In this document: piece after piece, positions 1-8,512 of the stretch
Layout of the letters: each line of letters opens with the position of its first letter
How positions within the stretch are numbered: position 1 is the stretch's first letter
Origin: Chryseobacterium jejuense
GTDB lineage: Bacteria; Bacteroidota; Bacteroidia; Flavobacteriales; Weeksellaceae
Direction: 5' to 3'
Length of the DNA stretch: 64,000 nucleotides
NCBI RefSeq assembly: GCF_017877355.1
Contig: NZ_JAGIPR010000007.1
Span: forward strand, 124,001-188,000
Made by a program: the position numbers and the translations under genes
Notes under the pieces: model-generated
Databases searched by the model: none
Seen by the model: only the letters and a program-made list of their open reading frames with translations
What the model was told of the DNA's origin: nothing

Positions 1-1047
1 ATGTTTGTATATTTATATTTATATATTTTTAGTTTTATAATTTCTTTATTTAAAAATAAAAGGAATACCTATATAGTATGTAGTATCTTAGTAGTGGTGC
101 TTGCTCTTTTTGCGGGCACAAGAAACGAAGATATTGATAATGATTATTTTCTATATAAAGAATTTTTTTCTGAAGCATTACGAGGGAATTTTTTTGATCT
201 TAAAACTGAAGTTTCAGTATTTGTTATTCCTTATGTAATAAGTTGGTTTACTGGAGATTATGCGCGGTGGTCATTTGTGACTTTTGCTTTTATATCGTTG
301 GGAATTAAGATTTTTGCAATAAAAGATTACCGTTTTTTTGTATTAGCAATATTATTATATGTAGGAAATCTATTCTTTATACAGGATATGACTACGATCA
401 GAGCATCAGTTTCTTCAGGAATTTTACTTTGGTCTCTGAAAGATTTGGAAGAAAGAAGAGATAAAGTTTTTTTTGCTAAAATAGGCCTTGCATTATTATT
501 TCACTCCTCTTCAGCTATTTTTATAATTATATGGTTTGTTAGCAAATTTAATATAAAATATAAATGGCTGTTTATTGCATTAGGTTTTAGTTTGTTAGTT
601 CCTTTGTTAAATTTAAATTTTATTAAAATTCTACACCTGGATAGTATTTATAGTAAAGCTGCAGTTTATCTTACTGCAAAAGATTATGAAGACAAAAAAA
701 TAAACTTATTTAATTTTAAAATATTAATTTCATTATTCTATCTCGTAATTTTATATTGGAAAAGAAAAAAAATTAATTATAAAGGCTTTGATCTGATGCT
801 GAAAATACATTGCCTTTCTTTAATTTTCTTTTTCTTATTTAGTACAACTGGTCTTACCTTCTCTTTGAGGACATTTGAGTTGTTATCTATTATTCAGATT
901 GTACTATTTCCTTTATTGATCCTCGCATTCCACAAGAAATTGAGAATATTTGCATATTTTATAGTGTTAGCAACTTCTTTTGTGTTTTTTTATTACATTA
1001 TTTTTATTTCAGAATTATTTAAAGAATACTCATCATGGCTATTTTAG
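1..1047 (+). CDS. EpsG-family membrane protein, probable polysaccharide polymerase (Wzy-like)
   Basis: The 348-residue product is almost wholly hydrophobic, with about ten predicted membrane segments and little soluble sequence. The early GTRNEDIDNDY stretch and the later TIRASVSSGI stretch resemble the arginine-containing loops of the EpsG family, which polymerise or export repeat units in exopolysaccharide and O-antigen loci. The next gene, a glycosyltransferase, overlaps its 3' end by 13 bases, so the two are probably co-transcribed. Base use is very AT-rich, as is common for horizontally exchanged surface-sugar genes. The ATG is the first base of the window, so an upstream start cannot be excluded, although the length is normal for the family. 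The polymerase role is inferred from family and context. Confidence 0.75.
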   Translation: MFVYLYLYIFSFIISLFKNKRNTYIVCSILVVVLALFAGTRNEDIDNDYFLYKEFFSEALRGNFFDLKTEVSVFVIPYVISWFTGDYARWSFVTFAFISLGIKIFAIKDYRFFVLAILLYVGNLFFIQDMTTIRASVSSGILLWSLKDLEERRDKVFFAKIGLALLFHSSSAIFIIIWFVSKFNIKYKWLFIALGFSLLVPLLNLNFIKILHLDSIYSKAAVYLTAKDYEDKKINLFNFKILISLFYLVILYWKRKKINYKGFDLMLKIHCLSLIFFFLFSTTGLTFSLRTFELLSIIQIVLFPLLILAFHKKLRIFAYFIVLATSFVFFYYIIFISELFKEYSSWLF

Positions 1048-1877
1048 AAAAAGATATTGCTTTTGGTATTGTTTTATACAACGAAACCCTACAGAGTTGT
1101 ATAACCTATCAATCTCTAATAAAAAGTATTTTAAAATATAATAAAAAAGAGGAAAATATTACGGTTATTATTTACGATAATACGCCAAAATCTGGAAATG
1201 AAGTTGTAAAATCAGAGATTTTAACGGAGACAGGAATAGATGTTCATTATCTGACAACTTATAAAAATGAAGGTTTACCATATGCTTATAACGAATTTTC
1301 AAAGCTGGCTCAAAAACTGAAGAAAGATTGGATAGTATTATTAGATCAAGATACAGAACTTCCCTTAGATTTTTTTTCAAATTATTTACAAATTAACCCT
1401 GCCCTGAAAATACACTGCCCCTTAGTATTTAGTAATGGAAATTTAATGTCTCCTGCTAATTATAGATATTTTAGATCTTATCCTATGGAGGTTCCTACCA
1501 CTAATGAAATCTTATTGGATGGAGTAAGTTGTATTAATTCCGGATTAATGATTAATACTGATTTTTTTGAAAAGATTGGGGGATATAATCCAGATTTATT
1601 TCTTGATTTTTGTGATCATGATTTTATTCATAAAGTAAAACAAAATAAGATTGATAAGTTAGGAATTATACCATGTCATTTGGTCCAGGATTTTTCATCA
1701 GTTAACCATACTAAGGAGCAAGCCCTTATCAGGTACAAGATGTTTATAAAAGACTTAAAAGTATTTTATAAAGGAAAAGATTCTTTATCTATATTTTTTT
1801 CTGTAGACCTTCCGCGTTTACTTAAGCTCTGTTATCAATATAAATCATTACAATTTCTTAAAATTCGATTTACTTAG
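1035..1877 (+). CDS. Family 2 glycosyltransferase
   Basis: A 280-residue GT-A fold glycosyltransferase. Near the N-terminus, IYDNTPKSG is the nucleotide-binding region, and DQDTELPLDF around residue 105 contains the DxD-type metal/nucleotide motif. The middle block (INSGLMINTDFFEKIGGY, then LFLDFCDHDF) matches the acceptor-binding region of rhamnosyltransferase-like GT2 enzymes. There is no membrane segment, so it should act on the cytoplasmic face, adding one sugar to a lipid-linked repeat unit. It starts inside the upstream polymerase gene (13-base overlap). The sugar and acceptor cannot be read from the sequence. The rhamnosyltransferase suggestion is an inference that fits the rhamnose-pathway genes elsewhere in the locus. 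Confidence 0.8.
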   Translation: MAILEKDIAFGIVLYNETLQSCITYQSLIKSILKYNKKEENITVIIYDNTPKSGNEVVKSEILTETGIDVHYLTTYKNEGLPYAYNEFSKLAQKLKKDWIVLLDQDTELPLDFFSNYLQINPALKIHCPLVFSNGNLMSPANYRYFRSYPMEVPTTNEILLDGVSCINSGLMINTDFFEKIGGYNPDLFLDFCDHDFIHKVKQNKIDKLGIIPCHLVQDFSSVNHTKEQALIRYKMFIKDLKVFYKGKDSLSIFFSVDLPRLLKLCYQYKSLQFLKIRFT

Positions 1878-1993
1878 GCAGAAAAATTTGCTGCCTTGCA
1901 TATTTTGAGATTAAAAAATATTAGAAGTCAGTGATTATTTTTTTTATACCTGCTGGTCTCTTTTGGGTAATTTTACTTTGCATAGGAAGGTGG

Positions 1994-3442
1994 TTATTTA
2001 GGCTTATAAAAAAAGTTAATATCTAAAGGACTAAAATTCTGTTCGCTGATATTATTATTAAACTTCATTTTTAAAATTTGTTTTTTTGACAAATAATATT
2101 GAGTTATAAGGGGTAAGCTATTTTTAGATTGAGTTGATAAAAACTTATTGTTGCTAAACTCTCCAACCCCATTAATATCGTTGATCGTTACACCAGTTGC
2201 TGTAAAATTTTTGAAAATATTGTTTATAAAATTAATTCTTTTAGTTTCCCCATGGAATCCAAGACCATTTTTATTTTTAATGCCGTCAAAAGTACAGTTT
2301 TGAAAAGTTATATTTGTTGCTCCTCCCTCTGTAACAACATTATTTCCGGTATTATATATGTTAGTAAAATCCACCTGGTCAACTAATACACCATATGCTT
2401 TTCTGAAATCAACAGCACTAAAAGAAGTCACTACTTTAGAATTTTTGAAAATAACTGCATTTTCCTTATTGTTAAAGGATCTAAAAGAGTCGTTTCCTAT
2501 AATCGCTAAGGAACTGTTTACGTTTTTAAAATTACAATTTTCGACGATATAATTTTTATTTGAAAAAGCATTAAGATCTGTAGAGGGTTGTAAAATAATA
2601 GTAATTGCTGCTATGCCTCCAATGTTATCAAAATTACAATTCTTGATACTACCATTTCTGGAAACTAAAAAATCACGATCAGGTTCAATATCTATGGCAC
2701 CGGGCATATCGGATCTTGTTATATTTTTAAAATTACAGTTTTCAATAATGAAAGTGTCACAATAATAAATACTGATTCCTTGCCTATTGTTTTTATTGAC
2801 TCCATCAAATGTACAATTCTTAATTTTTACGTCTTTATTGTATGCATATGAATTAATGTTAAAATCTGTTCCTGCATTAATAGCAACTCCATCACCGTAA
2901 AACCCAATGAAGTTACAGTTTTCAATGGTGAAATTACTTACACCATGAGCTGAAACCTGGTGAAGAAGTTCATCAAAACCATTTTTTTCAACATTAGATT
3001 TAAAACTCAAACCACGCATATAGATGCTTTTTATACTGTAACGATCATCCTTCTGATTAGATACCTGTGCATCAAAAACAAAGCATCCGTCGGCAGCATA
3101 TCTTTGTGCAAAAGTTTTAAATAACCCTTCACGTATTGTTTTACGTTGTTTGGGAACTAGTTGGGAAATAGTTGCATTATCTCCTATTATACTGATATTA
3201 CTGTATTTTTGACCAAAAAAAGTTAAGTGACTGATATAATAAGTCCCTTTTGGAACTATAAGTGTACCCCCATTCTTATTTGCCAATTCATCAATGCTTT
3301 TTTGAAAAGCCATTGTATCATCTATTTGATCCTTACCATTAGCTCCATATGATGTAACATTTATTGATATTTTTGTTTGTCCAAAAATATAATTAGTACA
3401 TAGCAGTAATAGCAACAAAAATACGTTCTTATAATTAATCAT
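1994..3442 (-). CDS. Secreted right-handed beta-helix protein (pectate-lyase-3 type)
   Basis: The 482-residue product begins with a signal peptide (about residues 1-21, ending FGQ). Next comes the block typical of pectate-lyase-3/tailspike-like beta-helices: SINVTSYGANGKDQIDD followed by a GGTLIVPKGTYYIS segment. The rest is a ladder of short repeats of the type IENCNFxxI and IKNCNFDNI, about one per 22-30 residues, which are the coils of a right-handed parallel beta-helix. Such proteins bind or cleave polysaccharides. No catalytic residue is certain here. It is the only gene of the locus on the minus strand, and a -7-like box (TAATTTTG read on the minus strand) lies at 3462-3469. It may modify or degrade the glycan made by its neighbours (inference). 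Confidence 0.75.
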   Translation of the reverse strand: MINYKNVFLLLLLLCTNYIFGQTKISINVTSYGANGKDQIDDTMAFQKSIDELANKNGGTLIVPKGTYYISHLTFFGQKYSNISIIGDNATISQLVPKQRKTIREGLFKTFAQRYAADGCFVFDAQVSNQKDDRYSIKSIYMRGLSFKSNVEKNGFDELLHQVSAHGVSNFTIENCNFIGFYGDGVAINAGTDFNINSYAYNKDVKIKNCTFDGVNKNNRQGISIYYCDTFIIENCNFKNITRSDMPGAIDIEPDRDFLVSRNGSIKNCNFDNIGGIAAITIILQPSTDLNAFSNKNYIVENCNFKNVNSSLAIIGNDSFRSFNNKENAVIFKNSKVVTSFSAVDFRKAYGVLVDQVDFTNIYNTGNNVVTEGGATNITFQNCTFDGIKNKNGLGFHGETKRINFINNIFKNFTATGVTINDINGVGEFSNNKFLSTQSKNSLPLITQYYLSKKQILKMKFNNNISEQNFSPLDINFFYKPK

Positions 3443-3461
3443 ACTTTTAATATTATATTTA

Positions 3462-3469
3462 CAAAATTA
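3462..3469 (-). promoter_or_regulatory. Probable -7 promoter box of the beta-helix gene
   Basis: Read on the minus strand this is TAATTTTG, matching the Bacteroidota -7 consensus TANNTTTG, 20 bases before the ATG at 3442. A TTTG lies only 12 bases further upstream, closer than the usual 17-23, so the -33 element is uncertain. Confidence 0.4.
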
Positions 3470-3507
3470 CTAGTATTTTTACAAACTGAAATTTTCGAAT
3501 CTTGCAA

Positions 3508-4230
3508 ATGACAAAAAAAAATAAAATCTCTGTATGTATTTGTACCTATAATGGGGGAAAATATATTAGGGAACAAATTAGCAGTATTCTACCTCAATTA
3601 GATGAAAATGATGAAGTTATAATTTCTGATGATGGTTCTACAGACAATACGCTTGAGATTATAGAAAAATATAATGATACTAGGCTAAAAATATTTCATA
3701 ATACAAATCGTAAAGGTGTTGTTGGTAATTTTGAAAATGCTTTAAATGTATGTAGCGGAGATGTCATATTCCTGTCAGATCAGGATGATGTTTGGTTACC
3801 AAATAAAGTAAGGCTAAGTCTTGAAGGCCTTAGGGATTATGAAGTTATTGTCTCCAATTGTAAAGTTGTTGATGAACATCTTCAAGTAATTCATGAATCA
3901 TATTTTGTACTCAATAATTCTAAGCAAGGTTTTTTTAAAAATTTTTATCGCAGCTCATACCTTGGATGTTGTTTAGCATTTAGAAGAGAATTATTAAACG
4001 ATATTTTACCTTTTCCCAAAAAATTATTTCTGTTTCATGATTGGTGGATAGGTTTTATTGCTGATGCTAAATATAAAGTTAAATTTATTGATACTCCTTG
4101 TATGTTGTTCAGAAGACATGGACAGAATACATCAACAACAGCAGGGGTTTCTAATCAAAGTTTATATAAAAAAATTAGAGATAGGTTCCAATTGTTATAT
4201 TTGGGGCTCACACGGTTAATGAATCTATAA
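3508..4230 (+). CDS. Family 2 glycosyltransferase
   Basis: A 240-residue GT2 enzyme with a textbook N-terminus: ISVCICTYNGGKYIREQI (nucleotide-binding strand and loop), then IISDDGSTDNT and FLSDQDDVWLPNK, the latter holding the DxD-type motif around residue 90. The later block KLFLFHDWWIGFIADAK is typical of GT2 enzymes annotated as rhamnosyl- or alpha-L-glycosyltransferases. The ATG at 3508 is preferred over an in-frame TTG two codons upstream (3502) because it gives the normal family start. The next gene follows after 5 bases. It adds a sugar to a lipid-linked precursor in the cytoplasm; donor and acceptor are unknown. Confidence 0.85.
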   Translation: MTKKNKISVCICTYNGGKYIREQISSILPQLDENDEVIISDDGSTDNTLEIIEKYNDTRLKIFHNTNRKGVVGNFENALNVCSGDVIFLSDQDDVWLPNKVRLSLEGLRDYEVIVSNCKVVDEHLQVIHESYFVLNNSKQGFFKNFYRSSYLGCCLAFRRELLNDILPFPKKLFLFHDWWIGFIADAKYKVKFIDTPCMLFRRHGQNTSTTAGVSNQSLYKKIRDRFQLLYLGLTRLMNL

Positions 4231-4235
4231 TAATT

Positions 4236-4808
4236 ATGTTAATTAAATATTTTTGGGCTTTAAGAGCTTTAATTTATAAACCTTTCTTTGGTGAATTCGG
4301 TATCCCTTCCTACATGGGAAACCCTACTGCATTATCAGGAATAAATAAGATTTTTATAAAAAAACGTGTTAGAATTTATCCGAATGTTAGACTGGAAGTA
4401 TACGGTGAAAATTCAACATTAGTAATAAATGAAGATGTGTCGATTGGACAAAATGTACATATTACTTCCGGAGATAAACTTGTCATTGGTGCTTCTAGTA
4501 CAATTTTAGCTAATGTGTTTATAACCAACATAGATCACGATTATACAGAAATAGATAAACACATTTTAAAACAAAAATTAATAATAAAAAAAACAATAAT
4601 AGGTGAAAATTGTTTTATTGGTATTGGAGCTGCAATACAAGCTGGCACAATACTTGGAAAGCAATGTGTTGTAGGTGCCAATTCTGTCGTTAAAGGTGTT
4701 TTTCCAGACTACTGCGTAATTGTAGGTTCGCCAGCAAGAATTGTAAAAAAATATAATTTTGAAACCAAGACATGGGAGAAAACCAATCCAAATGGTACTT
4801 TTAAATAA
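4236..4808 (+). CDS. Hexapeptide-repeat O-acyltransferase (WbbJ/serine acetyltransferase-like)
   Basis: A 190-residue left-handed beta-helix acyltransferase. Isoleucine-rich hexapeptide turns run from about residue 60 to 165 (VSIGQNVHI, IIGENCFIGIGAAI, ILGKQCVVGANSVV), and ITNIDHDYTE around residue 95-105 supplies the usual catalytic histidine region. The C-terminal VIVGSPARIVKKY is the conserved end of maltose/galactoside-type acetyltransferases. It is expected to transfer an acetyl group from acetyl-CoA to a hydroxyl of the glycan or a sugar precursor. It lies 5 bases after a glycosyltransferase and 13 before the epimerase, so it belongs to the same operon. The exact acceptor is unknown. 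Confidence 0.8.
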   Translation: MLIKYFWALRALIYKPFFGEFGIPSYMGNPTALSGINKIFIKKRVRIYPNVRLEVYGENSTLVINEDVSIGQNVHITSGDKLVIGASSTILANVFITNIDHDYTEIDKHILKQKLIIKKTIIGENCFIGIGAAIQAGTILGKQCVVGANSVVKGVFPDYCVIVGSPARIVKKYNFETKTWEKTNPNGTFK

Positions 4809-4821
4809 TTAAAATCATTTT

Positions 4822-5955
4822 ATGAAAAATATACTTATCACAGGTGGGGCAGGTTTTATAGGCTCTAACTTAGCATTAAAACTAATTGATAAAGGTTATA
4901 ATATAACAGTTTTAGATAATCTTTCACCACAAATTCATGGAGAAAATCCTGCTGAAACATCGCCGTTATACTTAAGCATCAAAGATAAAGTGAATTTTAT
5001 TTTAGGAACAGTGGCCAGCGAAGATGATTGGAAAAAAGCTATCGAAGGGCAGGATGCTATTGTACATTATGCTGCTGAGACAGGGACGGGACAATCTATG
5101 TACGAAGTGAAAAAGTATATTGACGTTAATATTAATGGAACCGCTTTATTATTAGATCTATTAGTAAATACAAAGCATAACATTAAAAAGGTAATAGTTG
5201 CTTCTTCACGTTCTATTTATGGGGAAGGAAAATATATTAGTAAAGAATTAGGTGTAGTTTATCCTACACAACGTACTGCTGATTATATGGATCAAGCAGA
5301 TTTTGAAGTAAAATATCCAGGCTCTTCTGCACTAACTTTAGTGGGAACTGATGAAGCTTCTAAAATACACCCTTCTTCTGTTTATGGTATTACTAAACAG
5401 AATCAAGAACAAATGGTTTTAACGGTATGTCCGACAATTGGGATCGCAGGAGTTGCCTTTCGTTACCAAAATGTTTATGGTCCGGGGCAATCATTAAAAA
5501 ACCCTTACACCGGAATTTTATCTATCTTCTCTACCCAAATTAAAAATGGAAATAAAATCAACATTTTTGAAGATGGAAAAGAAAGCAGGGATTTTGTTTT
5601 TATTGATGATGTTGTAGATGCAACAATTTTAGGGTTAGAAAAAGAAGAAGCAAATAATCAGGTTTTTAATGTTGGGACTGGTATTGCAACCAATGTCTTA
5701 GAAGTAGCAAATGGATTGGTTAAAAATTATGGGGTAGAAGTTCCTATCGTAGTTTCAGGAAACTATCGTTTAGGAGATATTCGTCATAATTATGCAGATT
5801 TAACTAAGATAAATACTCTTTTGGGATTTGAACCAAAAGTTACTTTTGAACAAGGTCTTAAGAAGTTTACAGATTGGGTAAATACTCAAGAAGTACAGGA
5901 AGATCGGTATCAAAAATCGATTGACGAGATGAAAGCTAAAGGATTATATAAATAA
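4822..5955 (+). CDS. NAD-dependent sugar epimerase, dTDP-L-rhamnose 4-epimerase-like
   Basis: The 377-residue protein is an extended SDR. The N-terminal ITGGAGFIGSNLAL is the Rossmann dinucleotide-binding motif, and SVYGITKQN near residue 190 carries the catalytic Tyr-x-x-x-Lys. The blocks GTGQSMYEVKKYIDVN, SSRSIYGEG, RYQNVYGPGQSLKNPYTG and FEDGKESRDFVFIDDV follow closely the group that converts dTDP-L-rhamnose to dTDP-6-deoxy-L-talose (WbiB/Tll type). RfbC, needed to make dTDP-L-rhamnose, lies at the end of this locus; the other rhamnose genes are not in the window. A related UDP-sugar 4-epimerase is possible, but the specific blocks favour the rhamnose enzyme. Confidence 0.75.
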   Translation: MKNILITGGAGFIGSNLALKLIDKGYNITVLDNLSPQIHGENPAETSPLYLSIKDKVNFILGTVASEDDWKKAIEGQDAIVHYAAETGTGQSMYEVKKYIDVNINGTALLLDLLVNTKHNIKKVIVASSRSIYGEGKYISKELGVVYPTQRTADYMDQADFEVKYPGSSALTLVGTDEASKIHPSSVYGITKQNQEQMVLTVCPTIGIAGVAFRYQNVYGPGQSLKNPYTGILSIFSTQIKNGNKINIFEDGKESRDFVFIDDVVDATILGLEKEEANNQVFNVGTGIATNVLEVANGLVKNYGVEVPIVVSGNYRLGDIRHNYADLTKINTLLGFEPKVTFEQGLKKFTDWVNTQEVQEDRYQKSIDEMKAKGLYK

Positions 5956-5965
5956 TAATATACTT

Positions 5966-7003
5966 GTGGATTTATATTCATTAAAAGGTAAAAATATACT
6001 GTTTTTTTTAGTAAAGAATTTTGGAGGCTATAATCTAATTATTGATAAATTAAAATCGTATGGTGCTAATACCATTCATTATGATGAAAGGCCTGCTAGT
6101 AATAATTTTACAAAGGGTATTCTAAGAGTTGCTCCACGGTTGATAAAAAATGATATTATTAAATATTATAATTCAATATTAAAGGACCTGGATAAAACGA
6201 AATTGGATTATGTATTGGTCATTCGGGGAGAGGTTGTACCTGCATTTTTTTTAAGAAAAATTAAAGAAATAAATCCCAATTGTATTTTAATTTTTTACAA
6301 TTGGGATTCCTTTAAAAATACTCCTAACACCTCTAACCATTTAGATTTGTATGATAAATCATTTTCATTTGATTTGGAGGATGCAAAAAAATTTAATATT
6401 AACTTTCTTCCGCTTTTTTATTATGATCAATTTAAAGCTGATTTAAATGATTCTACAGGTAAAAAATACGATTTATTATTTTTAGGAACGGCTCATTCTG
6501 ATCGATATATTATTGCTAATAAACTTAGTAAATGGTGTGAGACGAATGGTCTAACGGCATTCAATTACTTTTTTATGCAAGGGAAATTGGTTTATTTTAT
6601 TAAACGTATAATTGATCCTACATTTAAAAAATTCGATTATAAAAAATTGAGTTTTAATTCTTTGACAACTCTAGAAATGGTAGAGTTTTATAAACAATCA
6701 AAAGTAATTTTGGATATTAATCATCCTTATCAGACAGGGCTCACAATGAGAACTTTTGAGGCGATTGGTGCAAACAAAAAACTTATTACTACCAATTCGG
6801 AAATAAAAAAGTATCCTTTTTATAATGAAAATAATTTTTATATTATTGATCGGGAAAAGTTAGTTTTAGATAAAGCTTTTTTTGAAAAAGATTTTCAGCC
6901 ATTAGAAAATAGTTTATATCAAAAATTATCTATAGAGGGATGGCTAGAAAGTTTGTTTACTACAAAGAACATAGAATATTGGAACAAAATGTTAAGAAAT
7001 TAA
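5966..7003 (+). CDS. CgeB-like putative glycosyltransferase
   Basis: The 345-residue product resembles CgeB-family proteins, glycosyltransferase-like enzymes with a GT-B fold. The N-terminal half has alternating beta strands ([35 protein letters not shown]). The C-terminal block [18 protein letters not shown] followed by [12 protein letters not shown] is the family signature, where the conserved Glu of the GT-B donor site sits. It probably adds a sugar to the repeat unit. The start is GTG at 5966, since no in-frame ATG lies nearby and the N-terminal beta strand begins right after it. It is 10 bases downstream of the epimerase and 10 upstream of the sugar transferase start. Specificity is unknown. 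Confidence 0.65.
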   Translation: MDLYSLKGKNILFFLVKNFGGYNLIIDKLKSYGANTIHYDERPASNNFTKGILRVAPRLIKNDIIKYYNSILKDLDKTKLDYVLVIRGEVVPAFFLRKIKEINPNCILIFYNWDSFKNTPNTSNHLDLYDKSFSFDLEDAKKFNINFLPLFYYDQFKADLNDSTGKKYDLLFLGTAHSDRYIIANKLSKWCETNGLTAFNYFFMQGKLVYFIKRIIDPTFKKFDYKKLSFNSLTTLEMVEFYKQSKVILDINHPYQTGLTMRTFEAIGANKKLITTNSEIKKYPFYNENNFYIIDREKLVLDKAFFEKDFQPLENSLYQKLSIEGWLESLFTTKNIEYWNKMLRN

Positions 7004-7013
7004 TATATTGAAA

Positions 7014-7619
7014 ATGTATAGATATTTTTTCAAAAGATTTTTTGATTTTCTTATAGCGTTTGTTGGACTGATTCTTTTCGCTCCAATATTTATTATTGTG
7101 ACCATAGGGTTATTTATAGCTAATCAAGGTAAACCCTTTTTCTTTCAAAAAAGACCAGGTAGAAACGGGAAAATCTTTAGTATTGTGAAGTTCAAGACAA
7201 TGAACGATAAAAAAGATGAAAATGGGAATTTGTTGTCTGATGCTGACCGATTGACAGGAATTGGATCCTTTGTGCGGAAAACTTCCTTGGATGAAATTCC
7301 ACAATTAATAAATGTCCTGAAAGGTGATATGGCGTTAATAGGGCCGAGACCTTTATTACCTCAATATCTTCCACTATATAATATGGAGCAAAAACGAAGA
7401 CATGATGTTAGACCTGGAATTACAGGCTGGGCTCAAGTAAATGGACGAAACGCAATCTCCTGGAAACGAAAATTTGAATTAGACGTTTGGTATGTAGATC
7501 ATTTATCCTTTTCTTTGGATGTAAAGATATTCTTCCTTACTATAAAAAAAGTGTTTATAAAAGAGGGAATTTCTCAGGAAGGACAGGCAACAACAGAAGC
7601 TTTTAATGGATTTAATTAG
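7014..7619 (+). CDS. Initiating phosphoglycosyl transferase, PglC-like
   Basis: A 201-residue monotopic phosphoglycosyl transferase. One N-terminal re-entrant membrane helix ([18 protein letters not shown]) is followed by the catalytic domain: [42 protein letters not shown] with the catalytic Asp-Glu pair, [10 protein letters not shown], and [14 protein letters not shown]. The last block is characteristic of PglC-type enzymes, which move a diamino-sugar phosphate from UDP onto undecaprenyl phosphate and so start repeat-unit assembly. The PglD- and PglE-like genes downstream support a bacillosamine-type donor. ATG 7014 is chosen over an in-frame TTG at 7008 because family members begin MYRxFFKR. 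A second enzyme of this class occurs at 13678. Confidence 0.85.
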   Translation: MYRYFFKRFFDFLIAFVGLILFAPIFIIVTIGLFIANQGKPFFFQKRPGRNGKIFSIVKFKTMNDKKDENGNLLSDADRLTGIGSFVRKTSLDEIPQLINVLKGDMALIGPRPLLPQYLPLYNMEQKRRHDVRPGITGWAQVNGRNAISWKRKFELDVWYVDHLSFSLDVKIFFLTIKKVFIKEGISQEGQATTEAFNGFN

Positions 7620-7625
7620 AAAATA

Positions 7626-8267
7626 ATGAAAAAAATAGCAATAATAGGTGCAGGAGGATTTGGGCAGGAAGTATACTGTATTTGGAGAGACCAGTTAGAA
7701 CATGAAGGGGTAGAGTATGAATTTGTAGGATTCTATGATGATGCTGATGACTTATATGAGAACCGCTTTGGAAAAGTACTTGGAAAAGTGGATGCTTTGA
7801 ATCATGTTGATTATCCTTTGGAAGTTGCTATTGCAATAGGTAGTCCTCAGCTAATTTATCAAATAAAAAATAGACTCAATAATCCTAATTTAATATTTCC
7901 AAATATTATCCATCCTAGTGTTCAGTTTTTAGGAAAAGAATCAATTCATTTAGGAGAAGGAAATATATTATCTTTGAATGTTATTTTTAGTTGCAATACA
8001 ACAATAGGGAATTTTAATATTTTTAATACCAGAGCTACTTTAGGACATGATGACATCGTAGGCGATTATAATGTTTTTAGTCCAAATGTTCAGATTTCAG
8101 GAGCTGTAATTATAGAGGATCTTAACTTATTTGGATTTAGCTGTGGGGTAATCCAGAAAAAGAAAATCGGAAATAGAAATATTCTTGGTGCTGGTGCGAT
8201 ATTATTGAGAACAATCAAAGATGAAGGAACCTATATAGGAATTCCTGCCGTGAAAATGAAAATATAA
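7626..8267 (+). CDS. Sugar N-acyltransferase, PglD/NeuD family
   Basis: The 213-residue protein has the two-part layout of PglD: an N-terminal Rossmann-like UDP-sugar-binding domain (IAIIGAGGFGQEVYCIW, FYDDADD) and a C-terminal left-handed beta-helix (ILSLNVIF, TIGNFNIF, TLGHDDIVGDYNVF, ILGAGAILL, GIPAVKMKI). The His in TLGHDD corresponds to the catalytic base. PglD acetylates the 4-amino group of UDP-4-amino-sugars using acetyl-CoA. Here the gene directly precedes an acyl carrier protein and a ketoacyl synthase, so it may use a longer acyl group from the carrier protein instead. That is inference; fold and family are clear. It lies 6 bases after the PglC-like gene and 18 before the ACP. Confidence 0.8.
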   Translation: MKKIAIIGAGGFGQEVYCIWRDQLEHEGVEYEFVGFYDDADDLYENRFGKVLGKVDALNHVDYPLEVAIAIGSPQLIYQIKNRLNNPNLIFPNIIHPSVQFLGKESIHLGEGNILSLNVIFSCNTTIGNFNIFNTRATLGHDDIVGDYNVFSPNVQISGAVIIEDLNLFGFSCGVIQKKKIGNRNILGAGAILLRTIKDEGTYIGIPAVKMKI

Positions 8268-8285
8268 TTAAAAAATAAATTAAGA

Positions 8286-8510
8286 ATGAACGAAAATAAA
8301 TTTATAGAAGACTTTGCAACAATTTTTGATGATACTGAAGCATCAGAATTAACAATGGATACACAGTTCAAAAATTTAGAAGAATGGAGTTCTTTAGCAG
8401 CGCTAGGTTTACTGGCCGTTATGGAGGAAGAATATGATGCAGAATTATCCAGTAAGGATATTGAGAAATCCGAAACAATCCAAGACATCTATAATATCGT
8501 AAAAGGATAA
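8286..8510 (+). CDS. Acyl carrier protein (first of two in the cassette)
   Basis: A 74-residue acidic, mostly helical protein of the right size and charge for an acyl carrier protein. The phosphopantetheine site lies in EEWSSLAALGLLAVMEEEY, where the usual Asp-Ser-Leu is replaced by Ser-Ser-Leu; the serine just before Leu (about residue 37) should carry the arm. It stands directly before the KAS III gene (2-base gap), which should load or extend an acyl chain on it. It is not the housekeeping AcpP: the site is atypical and it sits inside a sugar locus. The likely role is to hold an acyl group destined for a sugar amine (inference). Confidence 0.85.
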   Translation: MNENKFIEDFATIFDDTEASELTMDTQFKNLEEWSSLAALGLLAVMEEEYDAELSSKDIEKSETIQDIYNIVKG

Positions 8511-8512
8511 TT

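Noticed and set aside
4236..4808. Serine acetyltransferase for cysteine synthesis
   Set aside because: It has the shorter wbbJ/maltose acetyltransferase layout and lies in the glycan locus, without the N-terminal helical domain of CysE.
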